A stretch of DNA of 64,000 nt, taken from contig ML679960.1 in the NCBI GenBank assembly GCA_007922225.1, positions 7,976,844 to 8,040,843 on the forward strand, given 5' to 3'. This document shows positions 36,050-47,619 of this stretch, piece after piece (position 1 is the first letter of the stretch; each line of letters opens with the position of its first letter). The translations under genes and the position numbers were made by a program. Source of the DNA: Emydura subglobosa (Eukaryota > Chordata > Testudines > Chelidae). The notes beneath the pieces are model-generated. The model was not told the DNA's origin and did not search any database. It worked only from the letters and a program-made list of their open reading frames with translations.

Positions 36050-36560
36050 AGGATATATCTACGCTACATACTTCTTTTACACTATATGCCCTACTAGCAC
36101 GGATCTAAATAGCAACATACATGGTGAGACATGCTTAGGCAAGTATTACAGAGACATGCCTAGACCTAGACTTACGTGGCTTTCTACATACCCAAGCAGT
36201 GCCTTGTCCATCTACATTGGTATTTTAAAAAGTGTAGTGTCCCACTGCCAGACGCTTTCCCTGTTGCAGGGAAAGACTTCGGCAGTGGGGAAAGGCTCCG
36301 GCACAGGATAGGCAGAGGAGAAGAAAGGTTCGCTCTGCACTGCTAGAGCTTTTTCCCGCTTCAGAGAGCTGCTGAAGCCTTTCCCTATCCCAGGCAAAGA
36401 CTCTGAAAGGCTGCCAGAGCCTTTCCCCACTAATGGAGCCTTTCCCTGATACCTTTCCCTGCCAGACACTTCCACTGACATATAAATAGACACTGCAGTA
36501 TGGAATACTGCTTTTCACTGCGGCATGTAGCTATGAAAACCCTACACAGAGTCACCTGTC
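36050..36560. repeat. MITE-like repeat with GCCTTTCCC / GGGAAAGGC clusters
   Basis: At least eight CTTTCCC or GGGAAAG words lie in both orientations at 36240-36475, so the core can fold on itself. The left part, AAGCAGTGCCTTGTCCATCTACATTGG, is shared with 43745..44110 (AAGCAGTGCTTCACCATCTACATTAT). Flanks carry GTCTAGACATA-like ends. Two overlapping minus-strand frames of 93 and 97 codons are side effects of this core. Class unknown. Confidence 0.6.
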
Positions 36561-39500
36561 TAGACATATTTTCAGAATCACTATGTGGCTCCAATACTTC
36601 TCCTGAGATAGCTCCTACATTCTGCTCTTTACTGGGTGGGTAAGGTTATGCCCAGTCCAAAGTGAGTGAGTCCAACAAGTCTTTTGAAGTTACACAAGTC
36701 AGGACAGAATCCAACTCACTTCCTTATTGTAAGGTTGGCTGTATAGTGCCAACAGATACAAAAAATAGAAAAAAAAAAACATTTTCCCCCCAGAAAAGTA
36801 GGTAGGTATGACCCTGAACTTGAAATCATACTAGGAGATGACACGTCACATAAAGTGTTATTTTTATATAGTCACTTATCAGAGTAAAATTACACTCTAC
36901 CGTCCCACCTTCTCTATCCTATGGTAAGAATTTTTTTGGAACGTCATAGTATCTGCAGTTTTGATTTATTTTCATCATGATTATTTTACAAATAATTAGT
37001 ACACAAACACAGCTTTATAAACTGCAAAAAGTGACTAGCTTAAAAAATGAGTTTTGAATTAAGACAAAGCAGATGCTACAGAAGTTGTGAACGGACAGAA
37101 GAATGGATAAATCTGTTCAGCCACTCCCCTTAAGCAGGCTGATTTAAGTCCTCATAATGTTCTCCCCTAAAACCTAAATAGTATATTCCCAGAGAGATGT
37201 CTAAGAAGTAATATATGTTTTTATTCTTGATCAACTCAAATATAGTGTTATGAACTGGAAAAGACATGCACATTCTCTATTAACTGACATGTTTTTCCTC
37301 ATCATTGCTACCATATTGTACAAAGAAGCAATTGCTATCAAATCACAATCTACAAAATGCATGGCTAAAAATTGAGATGATTTGCATGGAGACAAAACAA
37401 TACATTATATTCACAATGTAGGCTGAAAGTTTCATTAAACAAAGTTGTAGCGAAAGCCACATATCTTCTCTATTGCTTGATTGTTGCTGTATCCATATAT
37501 CCTATGCTCCATTACCTCTGCACCAGCCAGGGAAATGTTTGCACATAATAGCATTTCATTCTTGATTGAATGCACACTAAGAGTGTTCCCCTCCGAGTAT
37601 GTATATATACCATTTTTCATTTTAGTGCAGCTTGGAAGATTTTCTGAAGCCCAGGTATTATTTGGTAATATAGACCTCATTAGTACATTGAAATGTATGC
37701 AAAAATGAAAGGTTCTTTTTAGTTTCCACAGTTACTAGGACTTGTGCCTTCACAGAAGAGAATTTTCCCTCTGGTTCTAATTCTTAGAAGGGATATAATT
37801 ATAACAGATTTTGTATGTTTGTTATTTGACCGATAACTTAAGAAATAAAAGAACTGCAAATGATTCAATTAAATATGCATCTTGTTAGTTCCACAATTTT
37901 TGTGTGAGTTTTTTTAATCCCCGCCTTTCCAGCAAAGGGCATGAAGGTAGATGGCTAGGATTAAAATAAATGTTCTCAATTAATATGTTTCTTCCTGCTG
38001 TTTTCAAATTGAATGTACTGTACAGCAAAAAGAAGGTGGTGGATCCAATTTATTTATATCCTGCTTGTCATAACACAGTCTAATAAAAAGCAGACTGAAG
38101 ACATCCAGAAACAACTTTTTCCCCTTGTCCTGTAAAGAGAAAAATCAACAAGTGTCTGGATAGTATATCACAGTTATGACTAGATATTTTTTTCCAGATG
38201 GCCTTTAGAAAACTGTACATTTTTAGGGCTTCGGTAATTTTTAAAAATTGAGTTTGTGGTATTGATTTTTCCTGCAAATCATAAAATGAAGCTCAATGAA
38301 CATGATGCAAGTATTTCAACACCTCTTCTCTTTTCCCAAAACATGTACAAGAACCCATTTTATGGTTCATCCAAGGACTAATCACATGTTCACAATTCAC
38401 AAAAACGCATTTGTACATGATATCCCGGATCATTATAAAAATCACCACACAGTAATACTACTATAGTTAAAAGTATCATATGTATCTTCTAAAAGGAAGG
38501 CCTCTATATTCTGAGTTTTACATCTCAACTGTTAAAATTTGCTCTGGGTTCAAGGTTCACAGGGTTTGAGACACAGAACGCCTTTTTTTTCAACTTAGTT
38601 TGTTTTCTTGTGATTTCAAATTAGTATGTTAGCTTGAATTCAAGTTATATGAATGTGAGAAAGTAAAGAACAAACATAAGGTACAGTAATATAAGCTACA
38701 ATGTGACAACTCGTAGCTGGGAAGTCTACCTACCGCTAAGGGTAATAGAACTATGCCCATGCCCATGGAATTTTTAGCCTTCCTGCTGAGTTTGCTGCTG
38801 AAGAGATTAAAAATGGTTACTGCTTTATGATGTGGATACCTGTCTTCATTGAAATGTATCGGGAAAACTAGTTCTTCTCACACAAACCATCAAGTTGTAA
38901 GAAACTGCTTTCGGTTAAGCTCTGTTTTTATAGTTTATTTTTTAAGCTTAATACCCTTCAAGTCATTTTTCAAACAAAACAAAAGAAAAGAAAAAGTTAA
39001 ACAATTCAGCATGCCTGGCAATTATTTCTGTGACATTTCATAGAGAGAGTATATGCCCAATTACGTCACTTTTTACAACTGCAATACTATTAAGTATTAG
39101 TGACAAAATATAGCCCATACTTCTGGGGTGCTATAGAGTAACATCACTCCAGGGGAGCTCTGGGAGGGTTTGGGGTCCCTCACCTCCCAGACACACGACC
39201 AGCCCATCCCCTATGGTAGAGGCAAGATACATGGGTGGTATAGTATAAAAGGAAAAGAAAAGAGGCAGGAAACCCATCTCGTCCCATTCCTCTCCCACCC
39301 CCTCCCCCGAAAAGTGTAGGATCAGTTACAAAGAATTAAAACAAGGCAATACCAAAAAGATCATTATTTTCTGTCGAGAACTGTCAAAACCACTTGTTTT
39401 CACATATTTTTACAATCGGTTATTTTTCTTTTGATGTACAGTGAACTGAAAATGAGTACTTCTGTTCATTTTTATTCCTTTTGAAATGGCACAAGAATTT

Positions 39501-40419
39501 TTTAAAATAATCTTTCAGCTTGAAACTCTATAATTAATTACACTGAGAAGACCTAGTTATGCTATGTAAGGGGAAGGAAAGGAAGCTGAAAATGAGTAAA
39601 GTCTTTGAGAACACTTACTTAGATCCCACTAGGAATCATGTCTGGTCTACATTCAGTTTAATGGCTTAATTTAGCAGAGAGTCAGGTTTTGGACTGATTC
39701 AGCAAAGAGGCTGGCCTGACTAGGGAATTTATTGCATTGGGAGTAAAAGTAATTAAGTATAGAAGTAGATTAGAATGATAACAACTGGATTTTTATTATG
39801 AGATTTAATTCAACTACACAAGCAAGCTGAAGAGGGATGTTTTCACTTATTCTCAAATTCCATCCCTGCCTACACAACAACTTCTCCAGAAGGATTCTGA
39901 ATAATAACACCATTAGTGAAACACAAGGCAGTTCCCCTTTGTCCCTCCCCTGGCTTACAGAGAAGCTGACAGAGAGGAAGAAACTCCTTGGGATCCTGGC
40001 TAGATTGTGGGAAGGAGTCATCAAACATCATAAAAGTTTGCTTCATGTTCAATATAGTTGATTGACCATCATTGGTTGGCTGTGCGTTATCCCCAACCCT
40101 CAGCCTTCTCTCTGAATTGCAGGTGTCCAAGCAGTGCCCGTTTATTCTCCCTGTGATGTCCAGGATCCACAGTGTGGTAAAACTGAGTTTCCTGGAAAGC
40201 TGTGGGCCAGGCCTACTAATTCCTTGAGGGAGTTGGAAAACCTGGCTGACTGGAGATTTTTGACTTCCTCACAACACCTGGAAGGTCTGGTTTTGTAAGT
40301 AAGGCACTGATTTGTTTCAACTTTTCAGTTGTAATCCAGTGTGGCATAGAGTGGTTGTCAGTCGGCCTGCTACTGGGGTAAATCTGAACATGGGATTCAG
40401 GAGGTTTCTAGCAAATGTC
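36561..40419. other. AT-rich intronic stretch
   Basis: A C/G-richer patch at 39125-39310 may be a repeat fragment. No other feature is supported. Confidence 0.45.
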
Positions 40420-41000
40420 GTGTGACAGGGTCAGACTAGATGGCTACAGGAGAGTGCCAGAAGGCCAATATATCAGCCCCAGACACAGCAAGTCCTTTTT
40501 CCCCTGGTAGCTGAGAAGAGATTACTCAAGGTTAATTAACACACCTGGAGCCAATCAAGGCACCTCCTAGGACTTGTTAAAAGCCTACCCTCCAGAGAAA
40601 GGGTGTGGCTGGAGTTGTGAGAGTGAGGTGAGCTACAAGAGCGTGTGAGCAGGCAAGATGCTGTCAAGAGCCTTGCCTAGCAAGGAGGCCAGGAAGGACC
40701 TCTGTCCAAGCAGGGTATAGACACTAAATCAAGGGGCACAGGGAAGTAATCTAGGGAAGCTAGCGGCTTTCCTGAAGCCACAGTGCAAGGTTGCTACTTG
40801 TAGGGTCCCTGGGTTGGGGCCCGGAGTCGAGGGTAGGACCAGCCCCGGCCCCCCGCTACTGGCCATTCACAGAAGCGAAGAGGCAAGGGTCTGTGAGAAC
40901 CAGAGACAGGTCTGGGAGCCAGCAAGGAGAGGCTGTATTACCCTCCGTCACCACTAGAGGGTGGAAGAACACTAAAGGGTGACTTTGGGAAGTAAAACAG
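40420..41000 (+). mobile_element. Possible LTR-retroelement fragment
   Basis: It begins TGTGACAGGGTCAGACTAGA and includes ACACCTGGAGCCAATCAAGG and CACTAGAGGGTGGAAGAAC. I recall this combination from reptile LTR sequences. There is no second LTR, polypurine tract or coding region, and no target duplication could be fixed, so the class is tentative. Confidence 0.4.
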
Positions 41001-41110
41001 AGTACTTGACCCTTTTTTGTGTTTATGGTATATAGCGATGTCCTCCCACACTGGATGGACTCTTTCTTTGCCTGGTAAGGCTTGGGGTACTGTTGCCCAT
41101 TGTAGGCTTA

Positions 41111-41335
41111 GAGCTTGTCAACACAAACAATTTTGCAGCAAGCTGAAGTGTGCATCTACCCTGCACTAACTCACTGCAGACTAACTATCCATATGGATAG
41201 TTTGTTAATGTACTTTGATTTAGTCCCATTTCAAAGATGACTAAATAAAAGTGCATTAACTAACTGTTAATGCACACCAGCAAGGTCCACATGGGCAGTT
41301 AGTCAATGGCAGGATAATGCAATGTAGATTCACAC
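41111..41335. repeat. MITE with internal palindromes
   Basis: It starts GAGCTTGTCAACAC directly after TTA and ends ATGTAGATTCACAC. Inside, ACTAACTATCCATATGGATAG and the pair GTGCATTAACTAACTGTTAATGCAC are near-perfect palindromes. Non-coding. It fits the TTA-flanked Harbinger-like style, but a right-hand target duplication is not evident. Confidence 0.6.
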
Positions 41336-42037
41336 TCCTTCTTGCCATGAACTAAATTTACATGCAGACAATCCCTTAGTTTAATAGAATTGCATACTGC
41401 AACTTAATCCTATCCTCTGTTGGCTATGTTTATATAGATACGTGTATCTGGGTCAAAGCATTACATCATCAAAACTCAAAATTAGTTAAATATATCATGG
41501 GGGCAGTATATTGTTACAAATTTCTGGAAGCAAGTTAACTTTTTTATGGATATCATATATACTAAATAATTAAGTATGTATTTCATACTCCCCCAATACT
41601 AAAAAAGCAATGTGGAAACAGTCCTTGTTCCAACTCATATTTAATGATGACCTTGTCACCTACAATCATGCTTAGTGAGAACAGAATACAACTCACTAAT
41701 TCAGCTGATCTGTCATGAAATTCTGGACAGACATTGACTCACTCATCCAGAGAACTGAAGGCTGCATAGTAATTTGTCCTGTACATCATTAAATAGTGTC
41801 AGAGGACATGGAAGCTACATTAAAAAAGCTAGTCACAAGAATGGTCATACAGGCCATACACTCCAGAAAACTGGCATTTAATTACCCAAGTAGGCAAGTG
41901 GGCATGTTATTTCTATGTTTCCTGTTACAGGAAAACCAGCACTAACTCCCTTTGGCCCCACTGAATATTCAGTCCATTCCCTCGTAATATATATACACCA
42001 TTTAATAATTACAGATTATTTAATAATCTAACACAAT

Positions 42038-42990
42038 ATCTTCATAAATGATTTAGATAATGGTTTAGAGATACACTTATAAAGTTTGCGGACAATACCA
42101 AGCTGGGAGGGGTTGCAAGTGCTTTGGAGGGTAGCATTAAAATTCAAAATGATCTGGACAAACTGGACAAATGGTCTGAAGTAAACAGGGTGAAACTCAA
42201 TAAGGACAAATGCAAAGTTCTCCACTTAGGAAGGTACAATCAATTAAACATGTACAAAATGAGAAATGACTGACTAAGAAGAAGTACTGTGGAAAGGGAT
42301 CTGGGGGTCATACTGGATCACAAGCTAAATATGAGTCAACAGTGTCACACTCTTGCCAAAAAAAAAAAAAAAAAGAGAACATAATTCTAGGGTGTATTAC
42401 CCGGAGTACTGTAAGTAAGACATGAGTAGTAATTCTTCCACTCTACTCCACACTGATAAGGCCTCAACTGGAGTATTGTGCCCAGTTCTGGGTGCCACAT
42501 TTCAGGAAAGATGTGGATAAACTGGAGAAAGTCCCAAGGAGAGCAACAAAAATGATTAAAGATCTAAAGAATCAGACCTATGAGGCAAGACTGAAAAAAT
42601 TGGGTTTGTTTAGTCTGGAGAAGAGAAGACTGAGGGCAGACATGACAACAGTTTTCAAGAACAGAAAAGGTTGTTACAAGAAGGAGGGTGACAAATTGTT
42701 CTCCTTATCCTCTGAGGATAGGACAAGAAGCAATGGACTTAAATTGCAGCCAATGCAGTTTAGGTTGGACATTAGGAAAACTTTCTAACTGTCAGGGTAT
42801 TAAGCACTGGAACAAATTGCCTAGGGAGGTTGTGAAATCTCCATGAGTGGAAGATTTTCAGAACAGGTTATACAAACACCTGTCAGGAATGGTCTAGTTA
42901 TTGCATAGTCCTGCCTTGAGTGAAGGGGACTGAACTAGATGACCTATTGAGGTCCCTTCCTATCCTACAGTTTATGATTCTATGATTAGT
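42038..42990 (+). pseudogene. CR1 LINE 3' end with RT C-terminus
   Basis: The frame IFINDLDNGLEIHL, then KFADNTKLGGVASALEGSIK, gives the catalytic region. The usual FADD reads FADN here, with AAT at 42094-42096 replacing the second Asp. It continues with KLNKDKCKVLHLGRYNQLN and, after a stop, RRATKMIKDLKNQTYEARL, LGLFSLEKRRLRADM, and MQFRLDIRKTF. A 17-base A run (42358-42374) breaks the ORF. The element ends in TATGATTCTATGATT (42973-42987), the CR1-specific octamer repeat. It is a dead copy, heavily 5'-truncated. Confidence 0.93.
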
Positions 42991-43744
42991 GGTCATGAAA
43001 CAAAAAATCTAAAAAAATATCCAATATAACAAGCATTATTGGAAAATAACTCTTCACATAAAAATATTCCAATTATAATACTATACAGACTTTATAAAAT
43101 TCTGTATAAAAATTGCTACTTACAAGCACTTTTGACATTTCAGAATGTTTGTCTTTCTTGCCTCTTTCATTCCATTAAAAATCTCTCCTATCATCTAGAA
43201 CTACTCGGAATTTCCCAGAAACAGAGACTTTTATCAGCCATTTTAGTAAAATTTTCCTTTAATAATCAAGATTTAAAGCATCTAAACTAATTTTTCCTAG
43301 CTGATTAAGGAGGTTTTGAAATCTATAAATCTTATTTTTTCCCCACACATTTCAATTCGCTGCCAGGATCTCTCATATAACCATGGCTTGGAAGGTAGTG
43401 AGATGCAAACAATGGCCAATATCTATTTTGCAAAACTTGATCATTTCACAATAACCTTGCCTACCCATCTCTTCTCCTTCAGTTGTTTGGTTCATCCATT
43501 GCTACATCTTATCTTATCCAAGACTATTTGTTCTTTGGGGGGTAAGTATTAGGTTTTTTTTGTCTATACAATGGCAACTTGTACAGGCAACTTGAGTAAG
43601 GCCACCAGTGCTACTGTAAACAGAAAAATTAATACACAAAAAACATAATTGGGAAACAGTTATGATTGATACACATGCTACATACTTGTCACAAACCCAT
43701 AAAATCAAGGAAATAAAAACTTAAACCTCCTAACAGTACATACC
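42991..43744. other. AT-rich intronic sequence
   Basis: No supported feature. Two overlapping frames of about 80 codons are compositional. Confidence 0.45.
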
Positions 43745-44110
43745 GTCTTGTCTTCCACACAGACTACATTTATACTACACATCACCTGCCCCACTGCTGG
43801 AGCTTTTCCCTGCCTTTTCCCCACCTGTCAGAACCTTTCTCCACTTCTACAGCCTTTCCTTGTGATGGTGAAAGGCTCTAGCAGTGTGGAGACAGTAGGA
43901 CATTACTATGCTGCTAAAAACACCAGTGTAGATGGGGGAAGCACTACTAGGGCATATAGAGAGCTGTGTAGGATAGGTACAGGCCAGTCTTTACTCTGTT
44001 TTCCTAAGCAGTGCTTCACCATCTACATTATTATTTATACACATGTATAGTGTGTAGTGTATCTATTCTACACACCATCATAAGGAGCATGCAGTGTAGA
44101 TTCACCTATA
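43745..44110. repeat. Second copy of the GCCTTTCC MITE-like family
   Basis: AGCTTTTCCCTGCCTTTTCC, ACAGCCTTTCCTTGTGATGG and TGAAAGGCTCTAGCAGTG form the core. CAGTGTAGATGG ... CATCTACATT forms an inverted pair (about 43924 and 44021), and the right part matches 36050..36240. Ends approximate. Confidence 0.6.
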
Positions 44111-46138
44111 GACACACTTTTTACTATTATTACAGCAGGGAGCTGCTGGATCCTTTCCCACTATCTCCCCCCTCTATCACAGATCACATACCGCAATCTT
44201 CTACTTCTTCAGTAGAAGAAAGTAGAAAGTTCTTCTCCCCTCAACTCTCCTTTAGCAAACTACCCTTCCCCTCAACACCACTAGTTGTGGATGTTTAGTG
44301 CAGCTGTGTGCTGCACTGAGATGGTATAGTTTGATTCATGTCCTAGGTGCGGGGTGCATCTGGCCACAAAAAGCAAGCAGATCGGCTGCAGCCACCTCTC
44401 TTAGAAATGACCAATTGGCCTTATTCTCCTCTCACATGAGCTTTACATAGGCTTCAAAGGTGTTCCTTCTAAGCTGCACCAGTGAACATGAGAGATTAAA
44501 TAAAATCTTTTAAATAAAAAAGGGAATCGTATGAAATTTGAATAACTGAGACTTAAATTAACTGACTTAGTTAACATCAGGTTTGTTAAGATATCAAGTA
44601 GACAGTATGATACCCATTACTCCTTTTGGCTCGAGCAGTTAGCCAAAACTATGAAGTCTTGCAAGTTGTTCCACCAGGGAGGAGAAATTGGTGATGCAAT
44701 GCTATTTACAAAGAATGTACAAAGTCTTGTTTCCCTGAACACAGGAGGAATCAAACAGGAGATGGCGTCCTTACTCATGGGTCCAAGCCTCTTTCAGGTA
44801 GCACCTCTGCCTAAAATGTGTCTAGGCTTCTCCAAGGCCACTTGTCATGCTTTCTGGCTATGCCTGCTTGGATTTCCTTCTGCTTCTCTCTGTCCCGTGT
44901 CTCTTGCTTCTCTTACACACAAATACACCCACACTTCAGGTCAAACAATACTCAGTGAAGCTCTTTGCCCGCATTGCTTTAATCTCTGGTCAGCCTTGCG
45001 TATGCCTTTGTTCTAGGTGGGGCTGCTATACTGTTTCCCACAGCCAACCTAAATGGCAGGAGGTGGGCCCGTCCACCAGGCTCAATGATGCTTCACCCAA
45101 TCCACAACATACCTATTGATTGTGGTTGATGATTACTCTTGCTTCTCTATTTTGTTTCCCTAGAAAACTCTGTAATGTCAAGTCTGCCCAAAAGGGCTTA
45201 GTCCTGCAAATGTTTATCCATGTGCATAGTTCTTTGCAGTACTCAGGCTGCCACAGACAGTTAACTCTTAAAGTGGGCTATGTTTCTGTATACATTACTT
45301 TAAAAGAATTGGCTAAATACATCATATTTAGATTACTGCATACCGGCTTTAGGCAAATGAAGAAGTAGAAAGATTTATAAGAAGAGCTTAAAAATTAGCG
45401 GGAGCTGATCACAATGCTTGGAAAGGGAGATATATGTATTCCTAAAGATCTATTATGTTACTCCACACTATTTGACATACACAAAAATATCCTGCTACAT
45501 TCTTATGCTTCAGGTACAGGAGGTCCTCAGAAGCAAAAGAGGATTTAGGATGCAGTGATATGAAAGTTAAATAAAAAACAAAGACTTGTAGCTGATAAAC
45601 CATATGTCAATCCCTTGGACAGTAATTTTGGAGATCTAGTCCCACTCCAGGACATCTTAAAAACTGCCGGCATTAATGAACGATTCACATAATGCATAAA
45701 AAGGATCTAAGATAAACGATGTTAATGGATCCCATCCATTAAAGCAAAAACTCATTCTTATCCACAGGTTTCTCATTCTGGAGCATGGCCTTGATTGTGC
45801 TGTTTGATATGTACATTGTGATACTCACAGAAATGCTTATTTGGACCCGTATTTTGTTCCTGATGTTATGGGTTTTCAACTAATCTGTTTTCTTGTGATG
45901 AAAAACAGATAATACAAAGTTAGAATAATTTACAAAGTAAGCATATGTTTGATAGCTCTTGGTGATTTGTAAAGGATTTCAAGTGGGATATAATGGTGTC
46001 TCTAAGGCCACCCAACAGATGTGACAAGAAAATCCCAACACTAGTGATATAGTCATTGTGCATAAGTTTGTAAAGACTGTGAAGCAGACTGCTGAAACTC
46101 TCCTAAAAAACAGTGTTGAAACTGTTCTTGTGAAGGTA
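44111..46138. other. Intronic stretch with a possible old repeat
   Basis: 44580-45110 is less AT-rich and includes GTGGGCCCGTCCACC near 45064. It may be an old repeat, but I cannot assign it. The 121-codon frame at 44651 shows no known domain. Confidence 0.35.
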
Positions 46139-46140
46139 TG

Positions 46141-46320
46141 TCATAGAATCATAGGACTGTGAGGCTGAAAGGGACCTTAAAAGGTTATCTAGTCCCTCCT
46201 CCTGTGCTGAGGCAGGATTAAGTATATCTAGATTGCCCCTGACAGTGAAAATATTTCCTATATGATGGATTAAAAAACCTGGCTTCTCCAAGCTTTAAGC
46301 AATTCAAACATAGAAGGATG
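46141..46320 (-). mobile_element. CR1 3'-end fragment
   Basis: TCATAGAATCATAGGACTGT, then GAGGCTGAAAGGGACCTTAA, is the reverse-complemented CR1 3' terminus with its octamer repeat. Downstream sequence (GGTTATCTAGTCCCTCCTCC) continues as expected for CR1. Confidence 0.85.
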
Positions 46321-46638
46321 AAAACTCTTAACTGTCCACTAGGGCATTAGTGAATGTTCTACAGAGAAAATAAAATGATAAAACATTAAAAAATATATAA
46401 CGTAATACAATATATGATCTTTATAATATTTGATTCTTTCACAATGTGCCTAATATCCCCCTGCTAATTTCCATTCCCTTCACTTGTAGGAATCAGTAGG
46501 AGATGATGCACAGCAACAGAGGTGAGAGAGTTAACAGGACTGAGTCCAGAGTTTCTCCATGAAGCGAAGTGACTAGTTGTTAAGTTGTTAGAGGTAGATA
46601 TGCAGACTGAAGATTTGGACTAGTAGGATCCAGAACTA

Positions 46639-47619
46639 GAGCTAGGCAAAACTTTTAATTCCTGTTCTACAGGAAATTCTCAAAAGTCAAAAACTAAAAA
46701 ATCCAATTTGGAATAAAACATGTACATTTCAAAATTTCTTGCAGAATGGATACTCCAAAAAACACATTTAGAAAAAAATCTAAATATTTTGTTTTTAAAA
46801 AAAGAAATAAAAAAAACCCCATTTTTAAAGTGAAACATTTTGATTTTTCAATATGAAATGTTTTGATTTTAACATTACTATTTTTCTTTATTTTATTTTT
46901 ATATTTCATTTTTATTTCATTTTCATTTTTATTTTATATGTTATTTTAATTTATTTTAATTTTTAAAATTATTTAAACCAGCTGCTACTCCTATTAGTAC
47001 TGAATGAAACATCTTATCTCATTTTCTTGTTCACTGTCTCCTGTTTTATGAAACACTTGGACAATTTGAACAAGAAAACAAGGTCAGCAATCAATATTGA
47101 TTAGAGCTGTAGCTGTTTTAATAATTTTAAAAATAAAAATATACAATTAAATAATATAAATGAAAATAAAATAAAATTAAATTAAATTTAAAACCCAAGT
47201 GAACCGAGCAGCTGGTTGCCCAGGGAGTTGGGGAGCCCATCCATCCACCTAGCAGACTGCAAATAAACCTGAGCCTGGAAGTCCTGGGAACAGCAGCTCC
47301 TCAGCAGACTGTCTGCTTTGGACAAAGTAAAAATGTTGCACAGGGAATATGCTGATCCTGTCAAAATTCCAATGATACTAGGCGTGTTCCTGACAGGAGC
47401 TGGAAACCTGGGAGCCCTGGCTGCTAGAAAGATAAGCTGACAGGAAACGAGACAAGTTTCCATAAGAAACCTGCCATGTGCGCAGATGTCCATGGAACTT
47501 GCGTGGGTTTCATTGAAATGTTGATGGAATGAACATATTCTTTGTAGAATGTTTCGATTCTACTGAATCAGCATTTTTCCAAAGGAAAACTGTTCCATTG
47601 GAAAATTTCTGACCAGCTG
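46639..47619. repeat. AAATTTT-rich MITE, weakly defined
   Basis: The left end GAGCTAGGCAAAACTTTTAA and the reverse-complemented right end CAGCTGGTCAGAAATTTTCC are similar, as in the 58.0-kb element. The interior has AAAT/ATTTT-rich arms and a 300-bp GC-richer centre (47190-47490). A matching target duplication was not found. Confidence 0.45.

Noticed and set aside
36212..36518. Two overlapping minus-strand ORFs (93 and 97 codons)
   Set aside because: They lie over the repetitive GCCTTTCCC core; the repetition itself generates the open frames.
46639..47619. Exact target duplication CCAGAAC on both sides of the AAATTTT-rich repeat
   Set aside because: The two CCAGAAC words are not immediately adjacent to the inferred termini, so they cannot be counted as a target duplication.
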